A DNA stretch of 64,000 bases from positions 109,155-173,154 of the forward strand of contig NZ_JAQQPZ010000013.1 of NCBI RefSeq assembly GCF_028750675.1. Reading direction: 5' to 3'. The notes under the pieces are model-generated. The model was not told the DNA's origin. It saw only the letters and a list, made by a program, of their open reading frames with translations, and searched no databases. Source of the DNA: Shewanella metallivivens (GTDB lineage Bacteria > Pseudomonadota > Gammaproteobacteria > Enterobacterales > Shewanellaceae). Of the stretch, positions 1 to 8,684 are shown piece by piece. Each line of letters opens with the position of its first letter. The first letter of the stretch is position 1. Position numbers and translations under genes: made by a program.

Positions 1-2095
1 GTTCACTAATACGCAGTAAAAAATCCTCTAACGACAACTCAGCTAATGCTTTAGGCACCAACGAATTGAGCGTGATGTCGTCTAACTCAACGGCTAAGCC
101 AATTTCTCGGGCTAAAATAAGCAACTTACGTTGCATATCACGGCCAGATAAATCATCACGAGGATCAGGTTCTGTAATCCCTAAACCACGCGCCTCAAGC
201 ACTAACTCAGAAAAGGGTTTAGTGCCATCGTAGTTTTCAAATAACCAACATAAGGTGCCAGAAAAAATCCCACCCACAGCTTCAATTGTGTCGCCGCTGT
301 TGCGTAAATCGTTTAATGCATGTTGAATCGGTAAGCCCGCACCACAACTGGCGTTATAACGCCAAAATAATCGACGATTACTGAGCTGCTGCTTTAACTC
401 TCGGTAAAATGGCAATGGACCAGATCCCGCCAATTTATTTGCGCTGACCACATGAATGCCACGGGCAAATAATTCTGGATACTGCAAGGTTAAGCTGGCA
501 CTGGCACTGATATCTAACGCCACTATTTCATCGCAATCTAACTGAGCTAATTGTTCAAATAAATGGTCATAATCCCAAGCAGTGGCTTTTGATTGATAAT
601 TTTGCTGCCAATTATTGAGGTCAATACCATCATTAGTAATCAAGGCTTTTTGCGAACCGACGACGCCAATAAGCTCTACAGATGCTTCTAATTCACGGTC
701 GAGTGTTGGGCTTGCTCGTTTAAACAAATCAATCCATGCTTCACCAATATTACCCGCCCCCAATAACAACACGCCAATGCGCATTCTTGGGCCTGCACAG
801 CGACGATGCACCTTTTGCGTGAGTAAACTCACTTGAGCTTGTGGCACTAATGTCACTAAGCTGAGTGAATCTTGATAAACAGGTTTAGCATCACGGCTTA
901 ATAGTCGAGCAAAACTACGTCTAAAATGATGTGCATCGGCACTGACAAGCGCCACTAAACCCAAATCAGATTGTATGGTTAACTCTTCGATTGCCCATTG
1001 TTCATGATATTGATTCAACACCGCTTGAACTTGCTTTTGACTTTCTAGGGTAAAAGCTAACTCAACTTTATGTTGGGCAAGTTCCCAATATGCCAATGGT
1101 GTTAAACCTGCCGCGCGTAATACCTCAAGTAGCGGTGCTATGTTGCAGTTCATTTTAAAGCTAAATAGCAGCACTTCATTTAAGTTAGTCACCACAGGTG
1201 CACTGGCAGATGAGCTCAAAGGCGCAATCAAGGTAAAGTCGGTGTGTGATGCATAACTTGAACGCACCGCAAGACTGACCTCGGTGTTAAATAAAGGCTG
1301 TAACGTACGAGAATGCAAAACAGGTGAACCTAAACGAGCAAGGCGATCGGCTTCAGCTAAAGACATGCTTTTAAGTAACTTTGCATCATTGATTTTGTTA
1401 GGGTCAGCGTTAAATACCCCTTCCACGTCGGTCCAAATCGTAACGCGATCAATATCGGCTAGGCTGGCAATTAAAGTGGCACTAAAGTCAGAACCATTGC
1501 GGCCTAATAATAACGTGTCACCATGGCGGTTAGCGCAAATAAACCCGGTGATCACTAACCGCTCTTGTGGGTGTAAAGCTAATAGGGCTTGCACTTTATC
1601 GCGCGACTCTTGCACTAAAATATTGGGTACTGCGCCTTCATCGGCAACTAAAATAGAGCAAGCATCAACATGCGTTGCTGCTACGCCCGTTTCACGCAAG
1701 AGTGCAGCCATTAAACGAGCAGACCAACGCTCACCAAAGCTAACAACTTGGTTTAATTGATAATCATTGTGTTGCTCTAACGACAGTAAGCTGACTAATT
1801 GCGCGCGGTCAGTCGACAAGCGCTCTCGTAAATCGCGCGCTTGCTCATTAGACAGTAACTGTTCAATCAAGGTTTGTTGGTAACTAATTAATACTTGCAG
1901 CTCTTCCTGCCAAAGTTGGCCGCTGTCACGCAAACTGAGTAATTTATATAAGAAGTTAGTGGTTTTACCGGCAGCCGACACCACAACAAGATCATCACTG
2001 TTACCGTGGGTCAATAAAATATGAGCAACACGGCGATAGCAATCAGCATCCGCTAAACTAGAACCACCAAACTTATGTAAATGACTTCGCGCCAT
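1..2095 (-). CDS. metL: Bifunctional aspartokinase / homoserine dehydrogenase II, C-terminus cut by window edge
   Basis: This gene runs off the left edge; about 698 codons are present, and the family is usually near 800 residues. The protein phosphorylates aspartate and reduces aspartate semialdehyde to homoserine, feeding methionine and threonine synthesis in the cytoplasm. The aspartokinase signature KFGGSS lies at residues 8-13. A homoserine dehydrogenase domain follows from about residue 445, with its Rossmann stretch GVLLLGAGNIG and, late in the visible part, the conserved GIFSGTL and PDPRDDLSG segments. The start is the ATG at 2095, preceded by an AGGAG-like ribosome site (ctcctt on the + strand). 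It lies 110 bp downstream of metB on the same strand, so metB-metL is probably one MetJ-controlled operon. I call MetL rather than ThrA because metB and metJ are neighbours. Confidence 0.95.
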   Translation of the reverse strand, partial: MARSHLHKFGGSSLADADCYRRVAHILLTHGNSDDLVVVSAAGKTTNFLYKLLSLRDSGQLWQEELQVLISYQQTLIEQLLSNEQARDLRERLSTDRAQLVSLLSLEQHNDYQLNQVVSFGERWSARLMAALLRETGVAATHVDACSILVADEGAVPNILVQESRDKVQALLALHPQERLVITGFICANRHGDTLLLGRNGSDFSATLIASLADIDRVTIWTDVEGVFNADPNKINDAKLLKSMSLAEADRLARLGSPVLHSRTLQPLFNTEVSLAVRSSYASHTDFTLIAPLSSSASAPVVTNLNEVLLFSFKMNCNIAPLLEVLRAAGLTPLAYWELAQHKVELAFTLESQKQVQAVLNQYHEQWAIEELTIQSDLGLVALVSADAHHFRRSFARLLSRDAKPVYQDSLSLVTLVPQAQVSLLTQKVHRRCAGPRMRIGVLLLGAGNIGEAWIDLFKRASPTLDRELEASVELIGVVGSQKALITNDGIDLNNWQQNYQSKATAWDYDHLFEQLAQLDCDEIVALDISASASLTLQYPELFARGIHVVSANKLAGSGPLPFYRELKQQLSNRRLFWRYNASCGAGLPIQHALNDLRNSGDTIEAVGGIFSGTLCWLFENYDGTKPFSELVLEARGLGITEPDPRDDLSGRDMQRKLLILAREIGLAVELDDITLNSLVPKALAELSLEDFLLRISE

Positions 2096-2205
2096 TACGC
2101 ACTCCTTAAACAACTACGACTTTTTTGCGGCTGCTATTTTACTTTATTTAACGAAAACTACAGCTAACATAAACGTAAATTAAGCTCATTTAACCTGAAC
2201 TCAGG

Positions 2206-3369
2206 TTATTTAATTGCTGCAACAGCGGCTAAACCAGCTTTAATATCAGCAACTAAATCTTCAGCATCTTCAATTCCGACAGATAGTCTCAATAAAGTGT
2301 CTTTAATACCAGCCTCTTGGCGCGCTTTGGCATCCATTGCTCTGTGGGTCATGGTAGCCGGAACGGCGACTAAACTTTCCACCCCGCCCAAACTTTCTGC
2401 AACACTGAATAAAGATAATGCGTGTAAAAATGCCACGACTTCGGGTTCGCCGCCTTTTAACTCAAAACTTAACATAGCCCCAAAGCCTTGTTGTTGTTTT
2501 GCTGCAATTTCGTGACCTGGATGGTCTTTTAAACCTGGATAATACACGTTGGCCACTAGGTCGCTAGTACTAAGTAATTCAACGATTTTTTGTGCATTGC
2601 GTTGATGCTCTCGAATACGTACTGCAAGGGTACGTAAACCGCGTAAGGTTAAATAGCTGTCAAATGCTGAGCCTGTTAATCCAAGGGTGTTAGACCACCA
2701 ATGTAATAGCTCGCCTAGCTCAGGGTCTTTAGCCACAACCGCCCCACCAACCACATCACTATGGCCGTTAATGTATTTGGTGGTTGAATGAATAACGATA
2801 TCAGCCCCTAACAACAAAGGTTGTTGTAAAATGGGGGATAAAAAGGTGTTATCAACCGTCACTAGCGCACCTACAGCACGGCAGGCTGAACTCACAGCTT
2901 CAATATCAACCACGCGCAATAACGGATTAGAGGGTGTCTCTAACCACACCATTTTGGGCTTTTGCGCAATGGCTTTTTCAAATACCACAGCATCAGTTTG
3001 ATCGACAACCAATAATTTAAATTGGCCTTTTTTGGCTAAATTAGTAAATAAACGGTAACTGCCGCCGTAACAATCGTGCGGCACAACCAATAAATCATCA
3101 GGCCCAAGTAAACTGGTTACCAACGTAATCGCTGCCATACCTGTGCACGTCACCACACCTGTAGCACCTTGTTCAAGCTTAGCCAGCGCATCACCTAAAA
3201 TATTACGTGTTGGATTGCCCGAGCGGCTATAGTCAAATTCGCGCGGATTTTTATGGCCATCAAATGAATAATTGGTCGATAAATAAATCGGTGGTACCAC
3301 AGCTCCGTGTTGTGTGTCTGATTCAATACCCTGGCGAACGGCCAATGTGGCGCTTTGATGCTTAGTCAT
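2206..3369 (-). CDS. metB: Cystathionine gamma-synthase
   Basis: A PLP-dependent enzyme that joins an activated homoserine ester to cysteine to give cystathionine, the first committed step of transsulfuration to methionine. The 387-residue length is normal. The PLP-binding lysine is K198 in the motif HSTTKYINGHSD, and the cofactor-pocket motif SRSGNPTR is at residues 48-55. Start ATG at 3369 with a GGAGTCAT-type ribosome site just upstream. It is divergent from metJ, and the shared intergenic region carries two MetJ operator arrays, so repression by MetJ with S-adenosylmethionine is expected. The related Cys/Met family members (MetC, MGL) are alternatives from sequence alone, but the metL/metJ context makes MetB by far the best call. 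Confidence 0.95.
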   Translation of the reverse strand: MTKHQSATLAVRQGIESDTQHGAVVPPIYLSTNYSFDGHKNPREFDYSRSGNPTRNILGDALAKLEQGATGVVTCTGMAAITLVTSLLGPDDLLVVPHDCYGGSYRLFTNLAKKGQFKLLVVDQTDAVVFEKAIAQKPKMVWLETPSNPLLRVVDIEAVSSACRAVGALVTVDNTFLSPILQQPLLLGADIVIHSTTKYINGHSDVVGGAVVAKDPELGELLHWWSNTLGLTGSAFDSYLTLRGLRTLAVRIREHQRNAQKIVELLSTSDLVANVYYPGLKDHPGHEIAAKQQQGFGAMLSFELKGGEPEVVAFLHALSLFSVAESLGGVESLVAVPATMTHRAMDAKARQEAGIKDTLLRLSVGIEDAEDLVADIKAGLAAVAAIK

Positions 3370-3405
3370 AATGACTCCTAAAAAATTTCACAAACACACA
3401 AAAAG

Positions 3406-3421
3406 AGATGTCTAGACGTCC
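3406..3421. promoter_or_regulatory. MetJ operator (two tandem met boxes), metB-proximal
   Basis: Two adjacent 8-mers, AGATGTCT and AGACGTCC, match the tandem met-box consensus AGACGTCT with one mismatch each. MetJ dimers bind such boxes cooperatively. The site lies 37 bp upstream of the metB start, where bound repressor would block the metB promoter. Confidence 0.85.
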
Positions 3422-3459
3422 AAATTTACCTAAGACACTGGCGTTCGTCAACCAATATT

Positions 3460-3483
3460 AGCCGTTTAGACGTCTAAACATAA
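3460..3483. promoter_or_regulatory. MetJ operator (three tandem met boxes), metJ-proximal
   Basis: Three consecutive 8-mers read AGCCGTTT, AGACGTCT and AAACATAA. The middle box is a perfect consensus and the outer ones are degenerate. The core tttagacgtctaaa is a 14-bp palindrome. It sits 100 bp upstream of metJ, which fits autoregulation, and it could also serve metB. Confidence 0.85.
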
Positions 3484-3582
3484 AGAAATCTATTTGCATT
3501 CATCACTAAATAGTAGCAATAATTTGACTAGAGATTGTAAGGGGTTAAAATCTGCCCCGTATTTATCGTTAAGGGTAAGTTA

Positions 3583-3897
3583 ATGACTGAGTGGAATGGC
3601 GAATATATTAGCCCATATGCCGAGCATGGCAAAAAAAATGAGCAAGTAAAAAAGATTACGGTTTCTATCCCTTTAAAAGTATTAAAAGTACTAACCGATG
3701 AGCGCACTCGTCGTCAGATAAACAATCTGCGACATGCAACTAACAGTGAACTGCTATGCGAAGCTTTTTTGCATGCATACACAGGACAACCATTACCTAA
3801 TGACGGCGACTTATCAAAAGATGAGCCCGACAGCATTCCAAGTGAAGCGAAAAAGTTAATGGATGAAATGGGTATCGAGTGGGAAGAACTCGAGTAA
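3583..3897 (+). CDS. metJ: Methionine repressor MetJ
   Basis: A ribbon-helix-helix repressor that binds met boxes when loaded with S-adenosylmethionine. The 104-residue protein has the usual length. The DNA-contacting beta strand is the segment [15 protein letters not shown] near residues 22-36, followed by [22 protein letters not shown], which is nearly invariant in the family. Start ATG at 3583 has the ribosome site aaggg/taag just upstream. It is divergent from metB, and the operators between the two genes are clear. A weak hairpin with a short T run (3926-3949) follows the gene before the TauE-type permease. Confidence 0.98.
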   Translation: MTEWNGEYISPYAEHGKKNEQVKKITVSIPLKVLKVLTDERTRRQINNLRHATNSELLCEAFLHAYTGQPLPNDGDLSKDEPDSIPSEAKKLMDEMGIEWEELE

Positions 3898-3963
3898 CTT
3901 TCACGCTTAATCGATAGACTTTGAAACTGCCCAAGAAGCAGTCATGTTTTTATAGAGAACTTA

Positions 3964-4704
3964 ATGATGTCATTTATCGAACCATCTACGTTGATACTGG
4001 CATCAGTTATCGTGTTTTTTGGCGCGCTAACCCAAAGCTTAATTGGTTTTGGGTTAGCCGTTGTTGCTAGCCCCCTCCTGTATATCGTTAGTCCCCAACT
4101 TGTGCCAGTACCCATTATTGTGATGGGATTTGCTATTTCGGCAATGACCTTATTTAGAGAGCGTGGTCACCTGCAATTTAATGGTTTGCAATACGCCTTA
4201 ATTGGACGGATCCCAGGTGGGTTTGTGGGTGCAGGATTATTACTGTTTGCTCCACAAGCCATACTCGGTTTAATCATTGCGGCTATCGTATACATTGCCG
4301 TGATTCTGAGTGTGTACAAAATTACCGCACCAATCAACCGTGTAAGCTTATTTATTGCTGGAGTATTTTCCGGTATTTTTGGCAATATTGCCGCCATCGG
4401 TGGTCCGCCAATGGCGATTTTACTCGCCGGACAAGATGCCAGCCAATTTAGGGCTGCATTGTCAGCCTTTTTTGTATTTAGTTCGTTGATTGCTTTAGCC
4501 ATTTTGGCGATTGTAGGCTTGGTAGAACTACAACATTTATGGTTATCATTGATGCTGTTACCGTCTGTTATTGGAGGCTATCTGGTATCCGGTTTGTTAA
4601 TCAATCATGTCGATAAAAACAAAACACGCACTGCAACTTTAATTTTATGCACCATCAGCGCCACGGTATTAGTGGCTAAATCAATAATGGCATTAATTAG
4701 CTAA
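3964..4704 (+). CDS. TauE/SafE-family membrane permease
   Basis: A 246-residue polytopic inner-membrane protein with about seven or eight hydrophobic segments. It has the N-terminal half-repeat FFGALTQSLIGFGLAVVASPLL and a central GIFGNIAAIGGPPMAILLA stretch typical of the TauE/SafE (DUF81) family. Members are proposed to move sulfite, sulfoacetate or other sulfur and organic anions across the inner membrane. The substrate cannot be read from the sequence. It lies 66 bp downstream of metJ on the same strand; a sulfur-linked role is suggestive but unproven. Confidence 0.85.
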   Translation: MMSFIEPSTLILASVIVFFGALTQSLIGFGLAVVASPLLYIVSPQLVPVPIIVMGFAISAMTLFRERGHLQFNGLQYALIGRIPGGFVGAGLLLFAPQAILGLIIAAIVYIAVILSVYKITAPINRVSLFIAGVFSGIFGNIAAIGGPPMAILLAGQDASQFRAALSAFFVFSSLIALAILAIVGLVELQHLWLSLMLLPSVIGGYLVSGLLINHVDKNKTRTATLILCTISATVLVAKSIMALIS

Positions 4705-4961
4705 CGCAAAAATCTTCTCTTTTTACTTCTCAAAAAATATCTGTTAATCCGCCTATCAAACATCCTGCTTTAAAAGCAATAGATCTGTATCACACAAGTT
4801 CATTAGATTTTTTTCAATTAACTTTTTTTCAATTAGATTTTTCTCATGGATATGATCTACTTCAAATTAACACTACCTACTTTTAGGTAACATTATTTAC
4901 AGCAAAGACATATACCCAAATTGCTAAAGCAGTACCTATAAAAAGCCCATAGAGGATACAC

Positions 4962-5291
4962 ATGATGAACACATATATAAAAGTTGGTATCGCCATCACC
5001 ATCGCATTGTCTCTCGGTAGCCAGGTCATGGCAGCCGATGGTGGCAACCCTAAAAAAGGTAAACATCTGTATAAAAAAGAATGCAAAGCCTGCCACAGTG
5101 CCAATAGTGAAGGCCCAGAACTCACCCCAATGGCAAAAACCATGAGCCAATGGGATCGCTTCTTCTCTCGCGACAAACACAAAGCCAAACCTGCCATTTT
5201 TGAGGCGCTATCAGAACAAGAACTGAAAGATATTCAACAGTTTTTGTATGACCACGCAGCCGACTCAGACCAGCCAGCGACCTGCGGCTAA
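4962..5291 (+). CDS. Periplasmic monoheme cytochrome c
   Basis: A 109-residue exported protein with a signal peptide that probably ends after QVMA (residue 24). One heme-binding CKACH motif (C41, C44, H45) is present. M56 or M60 could be the distal ligand, but the sequence does not decide this. It heads a cluster with a DUF3373-like outer-membrane barrel and the octaheme Otr, so it probably carries electrons to or from that octaheme enzyme. An equivalent small cytochrome gene lies beside otr in S. oneidensis (from memory, SO_4142-SO_4144). An ATCACA half-site near 4790 upstream might be a weak CRP site, but it is too poor to list. Confidence 0.88.
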   Translation: MMNTYIKVGIAITIALSLGSQVMAADGGNPKKGKHLYKKECKACHSANSEGPELTPMAKTMSQWDRFFSRDKHKAKPAIFEALSEQELKDIQQFLYDHAADSDQPATCG

Positions 5292-5438
5292 GTCAGTCAT
5301 ACTGATGGCGTGACTTTGTAAACGCCAGCGTCAGCCAATAATCAATGTAAAAAAACCATGGGGCTTAGCCTCAGGGGATCTGACAACAAAAATTTGCCAA
5401 ATTGATGAAGTGTTTGGCAAATCTGGGGGAGAAAAACC

Positions 5439-7151
5439 ATGAGAACACTTATCTCAATTCTCGTTGCTAACGCACTTTTTATGAGTGGTGCGAGTTTAGC
5501 AGCTGATAGCGATGTACAAAAAATTGCAGAGTTAGAAAAGCAGCTTGCCGAAATAACAGATGATTTAGATTACTTAAACTCACGTGTTGATAAAACTGAA
5601 CGTCATAGCGCATTAGACCGAATCGAAATTACCGGCGACTTTAGAACTAAAATGCATTCATTGCATTACCAAAACGTCACGTGGAACCCTGCAATGAACG
5701 TTAACTTTAGCGACTTTGCCAGCAAAGCAATGGCCGGTGACTTTGGCGATCCAAGCAGTGCCAGCTCACCTTTAGGGCAAATGATGGCTGCCAACCCAGA
5801 CTTAGCCACCGCGTTTCAAAGTGGCATGCTTCAAGGCGTGATGCCAATGGTATTGGGACAAAAAACTCAACAAGATATCGACAATGATATTTTTTATACC
5901 ACTCGCCTTCGCTTAAACATCAACGCAAAAGTATGGGACAACGTCAGTTTTGCAGGACGTTTAACCATGTTTAAAAGCTGGGGAGACTCTACCGGCGTTA
6001 AAGTTTTCGACTCTTGGAACTCGTTCACCATGGACGGCACCAGCAGCGGCAGTACCAGCGGCGATGAATTAAAAGTCGAACGCGCCTATTTTAACTGGAA
6101 AGACATCAATGGCAGCGGCGCCTATCTTTCTATTGGTCGTCGCCCATCAACCTACGGCCCACCAAGCCACTATCGTGAAAATGAACTCCGCGGCGGCACA
6201 CCATCTGGGCACTTAGTTAACTTTAACTTCGACGGCGCAACCTTAGGTTACGACCTGAGCGACATCACGGGTATTGAAGGCCAAACCGTTCGCTTCTGTT
6301 ACGGTCAAGGTTTCGAATCACAATACGGTAATGGTGAATTATTTGGCGATATCATCACTAAAGACACTCACTTAGGCGGATTCAATATCGACATATTAAA
6401 TGACGGTAATCACTTCGTGCAATTTACCTTATTTGGCGCTAAAGACGTCAATGATGGTTTCACCGGCACCATGGCATTCCCATCGCAATTAGCGGGTATC
6501 TTTGCCCCTACCATGTATCAAGACATGCAAAAGTTTGAAAACTTTAACTTTGTTACAAGAGTTCAACCTAGTGATGTTATTGGTGACATGTATTTAGGTG
6601 GCTTAGGTTATGCCTATGAATCTGACGAAGACATGAAGTTTTTTGCCTCTTTGGGCTGGACTCGCGCTGAACCTAGCGGAAATGCAGGGATGTTTGGTGG
6701 CATGTTAAGTGATGCCGTATTTGAAGCGGAACTTAACAGCACTGGCACTGAAATCTTGATGGTTGCCTCAGAAACAATGGACACCGACACCAAAGATGGT
6801 TACGGCGTATATGTTGGGATGCAAATTCCGGCACCGTACGGCAAATTTGGTTTGGAGTATAACTATGGTTCTAAATACTGGACTCCATTCACTCAAGCAC
6901 AAGATGACCCTATCGGCAGTAAATTAGCCACTCGCGGTCATGTTGCAGAAGCTTATTATATCTTTGATATTAACCCAAGAATGTTCATCAAGTTAGCTGG
7001 TTTGTATTACGACTATGAATACACAGGTAGCGGCTCGCCAGTGGGTGCACCACAAAAAGTAGATGACGTACTTGCTGGCACAGCGTACTCAATGCTCCCC
7101 GTGATCGACACCGCCTATGACCTAAACGCTTCATTAACTATTAACTTCTAA
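5439..7151 (+). CDS. Outer-membrane beta-barrel protein, DUF3373-like
   Basis: A 570-residue exported protein with a signal peptide ending near SLAA (residue 21). A short coiled coil follows (IAELEKQLAEITDDLDYLNSRV, about 27-50), then a long stretch of alternating aromatic and polar residues typical of outer-membrane strands, ending in LTINF with a C-terminal phenylalanine as barrel proteins do. No CXXCH motif is present. It lies between a monoheme cytochrome and octaheme Otr, separated from otr by 41 bp, so the three genes are probably one transcript. A role as a porin or scaffold for the octaheme protein is inferred from position. An MtrB-like function is possible, but I do not see the MtrB N-terminal CXXC signature. 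Confidence 0.75.
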   Translation: MRTLISILVANALFMSGASLAADSDVQKIAELEKQLAEITDDLDYLNSRVDKTERHSALDRIEITGDFRTKMHSLHYQNVTWNPAMNVNFSDFASKAMAGDFGDPSSASSPLGQMMAANPDLATAFQSGMLQGVMPMVLGQKTQQDIDNDIFYTTRLRLNINAKVWDNVSFAGRLTMFKSWGDSTGVKVFDSWNSFTMDGTSSGSTSGDELKVERAYFNWKDINGSGAYLSIGRRPSTYGPPSHYRENELRGGTPSGHLVNFNFDGATLGYDLSDITGIEGQTVRFCYGQGFESQYGNGELFGDIITKDTHLGGFNIDILNDGNHFVQFTLFGAKDVNDGFTGTMAFPSQLAGIFAPTMYQDMQKFENFNFVTRVQPSDVIGDMYLGGLGYAYESDEDMKFFASLGWTRAEPSGNAGMFGGMLSDAVFEAELNSTGTEILMVASETMDTDTKDGYGVYVGMQIPAPYGKFGLEYNYGSKYWTPFTQAQDDPIGSKLATRGHVAEAYYIFDINPRMFIKLAGLYYDYEYTGSGSPVGAPQKVDDVLAGTAYSMLPVIDTAYDLNASLTINF

Positions 7152-7159
7152 ACTTGGTC

Positions 7160-7181
7160 CCCCTGAGTGCAAGCTCAGGGG
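7160..7181 (+). promoter_or_regulatory. Intercistronic stem-loop between barrel gene and otr
   Basis: CCCCTGAG (7160-7167) pairs perfectly with CTCAGGGG (7174-7181) across a 6-nt loop. There is no T run, so it is unlikely to be a full terminator. It lies just before the otr ribosome site (aagga) and could stabilise the upstream mRNA or tune otr translation. Confidence 0.6.
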
Positions 7182-7192
7182 TAAGGACACTG

Positions 7193-8590
7193 ATGATGAG
7201 AATATTAACCTCAATGGCGGTATTACTGTTGTTAAGCAGTAGCGCACAAGCCGCCTTTAACCACAAAGAGGTGTTGCAAGGGCCATTTGCCAATGGCCCT
7301 GAAGTCACCACTCAATGTTTAACTTGCCATAAAGAGCACGCTGAAGACTTTATGAAATCGTCCCACTGGACTTGGGAGCTAGAGCAAGAATTACCCGGAA
7401 GAACCGTTAAACGTGGCAAAAAGAACAGTATTAATAACTTTTGTGTGTCGATATCGGGTAACGAGCCCCGCTGTACTAGTTGTCATGCTGGCTATGGTTG
7501 GAAAGATTCAAACTTCGACTTTAACGACATGACAAAAGTAGACTGTTTAGTATGTCATGATACCACTGGGACTTACATGAAAGACCCAGCGGGTGCTGGC
7601 GAGGTATTTGGCAAAGTTGACATCGCCAGAGTGGCACAAAATGTAGGAACCCCCGTTCGCGATAACTGTGGTAGCTGCCACTTTTATGGCGGCGGAGGTG
7701 ATGCGGTTAAACATGGTGACTTAGACTCATCCATGTCATACCCAGATCGCGCAACCGATGTGCATATGGACACCGACGGCAATGATTTTCAATGTCAAGA
7801 TTGTCACGTGACCGAAAAACATCAAATTAGCGGTAATGCTATGGGCGTATCACCGGGAGGCGAAACCAAAATTGGGTGTGTAAATTGTCATGATGGCGCG
7901 CCACATCAAAACAAAAAGCTTAACACCCATACCGCCACAGTGGCATGTCAAACGTGTCATATCCCATCATTTGCGAAAGTTGAGCCCACCAAAATGCATT
8001 GGGACTGGGAGGCTGCAGGTCAAGATCTTGAAGACACTATTGATGAAAATGGCAAGCACACCTTTAATAAAAAGAAAGGCAGTTTTATTTGGCAAAAAGA
8101 TGTCCCACCACAATATGCTTGGTTTAATGGTAGTGCTGATGCATACATGGCAGGCGATAAAATTGACCCAACTAAAACGGTAAAATTGGCTTACCCATTA
8201 GGCGACATTAACGACCCTAAAGCCAAGATTTATCCTTTTAAAGTGCATACTGGTAAGCAAATTTACGACTCAGAACTGAATATTTTACTCACACCAAAAA
8301 CCTACGGTGAAGGTGGATATTGGGATAAATTTGACTGGGACCTAGCGGCTAAATTGGGGATGGAAGCCAACCCAACCATGGTAGAAAAAGGCCTTAAATA
8401 CAGCGGCAAACATGGCTTTGTTGCAACTGAAATGTGGTGGCGCATCAACCATATGGTCACCCCCAAAGACAAGGCATTACAATGTAATGACTGTCATAAC
8501 AAAGGGCAGCGTCTAGATTGGAAGGCACTAGGTTACGACGGCGACCCCATGAAAAACCGCAAAGGAATTAAACACGCTAAAGCTGAGTAA
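7193..8590 (+). CDS. otr: Octaheme c-type cytochrome, tetrathionate reductase family
   Basis: A periplasmic multiheme enzyme with exactly eight CXXCH motifs: CLTCH, CTSCH, CLVCH, CGSCH, CQDCH, CVNCH, CQTCH and CNDCH. This matches Shewanella octaheme tetrathionate reductase, which also reduces nitrite and hydroxylamine in vitro. The ATG at 7193 (or 7196) is preferred over a longer TTG-started frame from 7154. It follows the ribosome site aagga and gives a proper signal peptide, MMRILTSMAVLLLLSSSAQA. The mature part is about 445 residues. It is the last gene of the cytochrome/barrel/otr cluster and ends before a strong bidirectional terminator. The family's active-site heme has an unusual lysine ligand; I could not assign that lysine with certainty here. 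Confidence 0.92.
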   Translation: MMRILTSMAVLLLLSSSAQAAFNHKEVLQGPFANGPEVTTQCLTCHKEHAEDFMKSSHWTWELEQELPGRTVKRGKKNSINNFCVSISGNEPRCTSCHAGYGWKDSNFDFNDMTKVDCLVCHDTTGTYMKDPAGAGEVFGKVDIARVAQNVGTPVRDNCGSCHFYGGGGDAVKHGDLDSSMSYPDRATDVHMDTDGNDFQCQDCHVTEKHQISGNAMGVSPGGETKIGCVNCHDGAPHQNKKLNTHTATVACQTCHIPSFAKVEPTKMHWDWEAAGQDLEDTIDENGKHTFNKKKGSFIWQKDVPPQYAWFNGSADAYMAGDKIDPTKTVKLAYPLGDINDPKAKIYPFKVHTGKQIYDSELNILLTPKTYGEGGYWDKFDWDLAAKLGMEANPTMVEKGLKYSGKHGFVATEMWWRINHMVTPKDKALQCNDCHNKGQRLDWKALGYDGDPMKNRKGIKHAKAE

Positions 8591-8636
8591 CCAACCCAAG
8601 AACAACTTAACCAATTGATTAATATAAACTAAAAAT

Positions 8637-8668
8637 AAAACCGCCATCAATTTATTGATGGCGGTTTT
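8637..8668. terminator. Bidirectional intrinsic terminator between otr and a pseudouridine synthase gene
   Basis: A perfect 14-bp stem with a TTTA loop has A and T runs on both sides. It ends the + strand otr cluster and the - strand gene starting at 9674. Confidence 0.92.
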
Positions 8669-8684
8669 ATCTCATATACCGTAT

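Noticed and set aside
4785..4800. CRP site upstream of the monoheme cytochrome gene
   Set aside because: Only an ATCACA half-site is recognisable; the other half does not match TGTGA well enough.
4808..4840. Two 15-bp-spaced copies of TTTTTTTCAATTA upstream of the cytochrome gene
   Set aside because: Low-complexity AT-rich DNA; the repetition is likely incidental or a simple slippage product.
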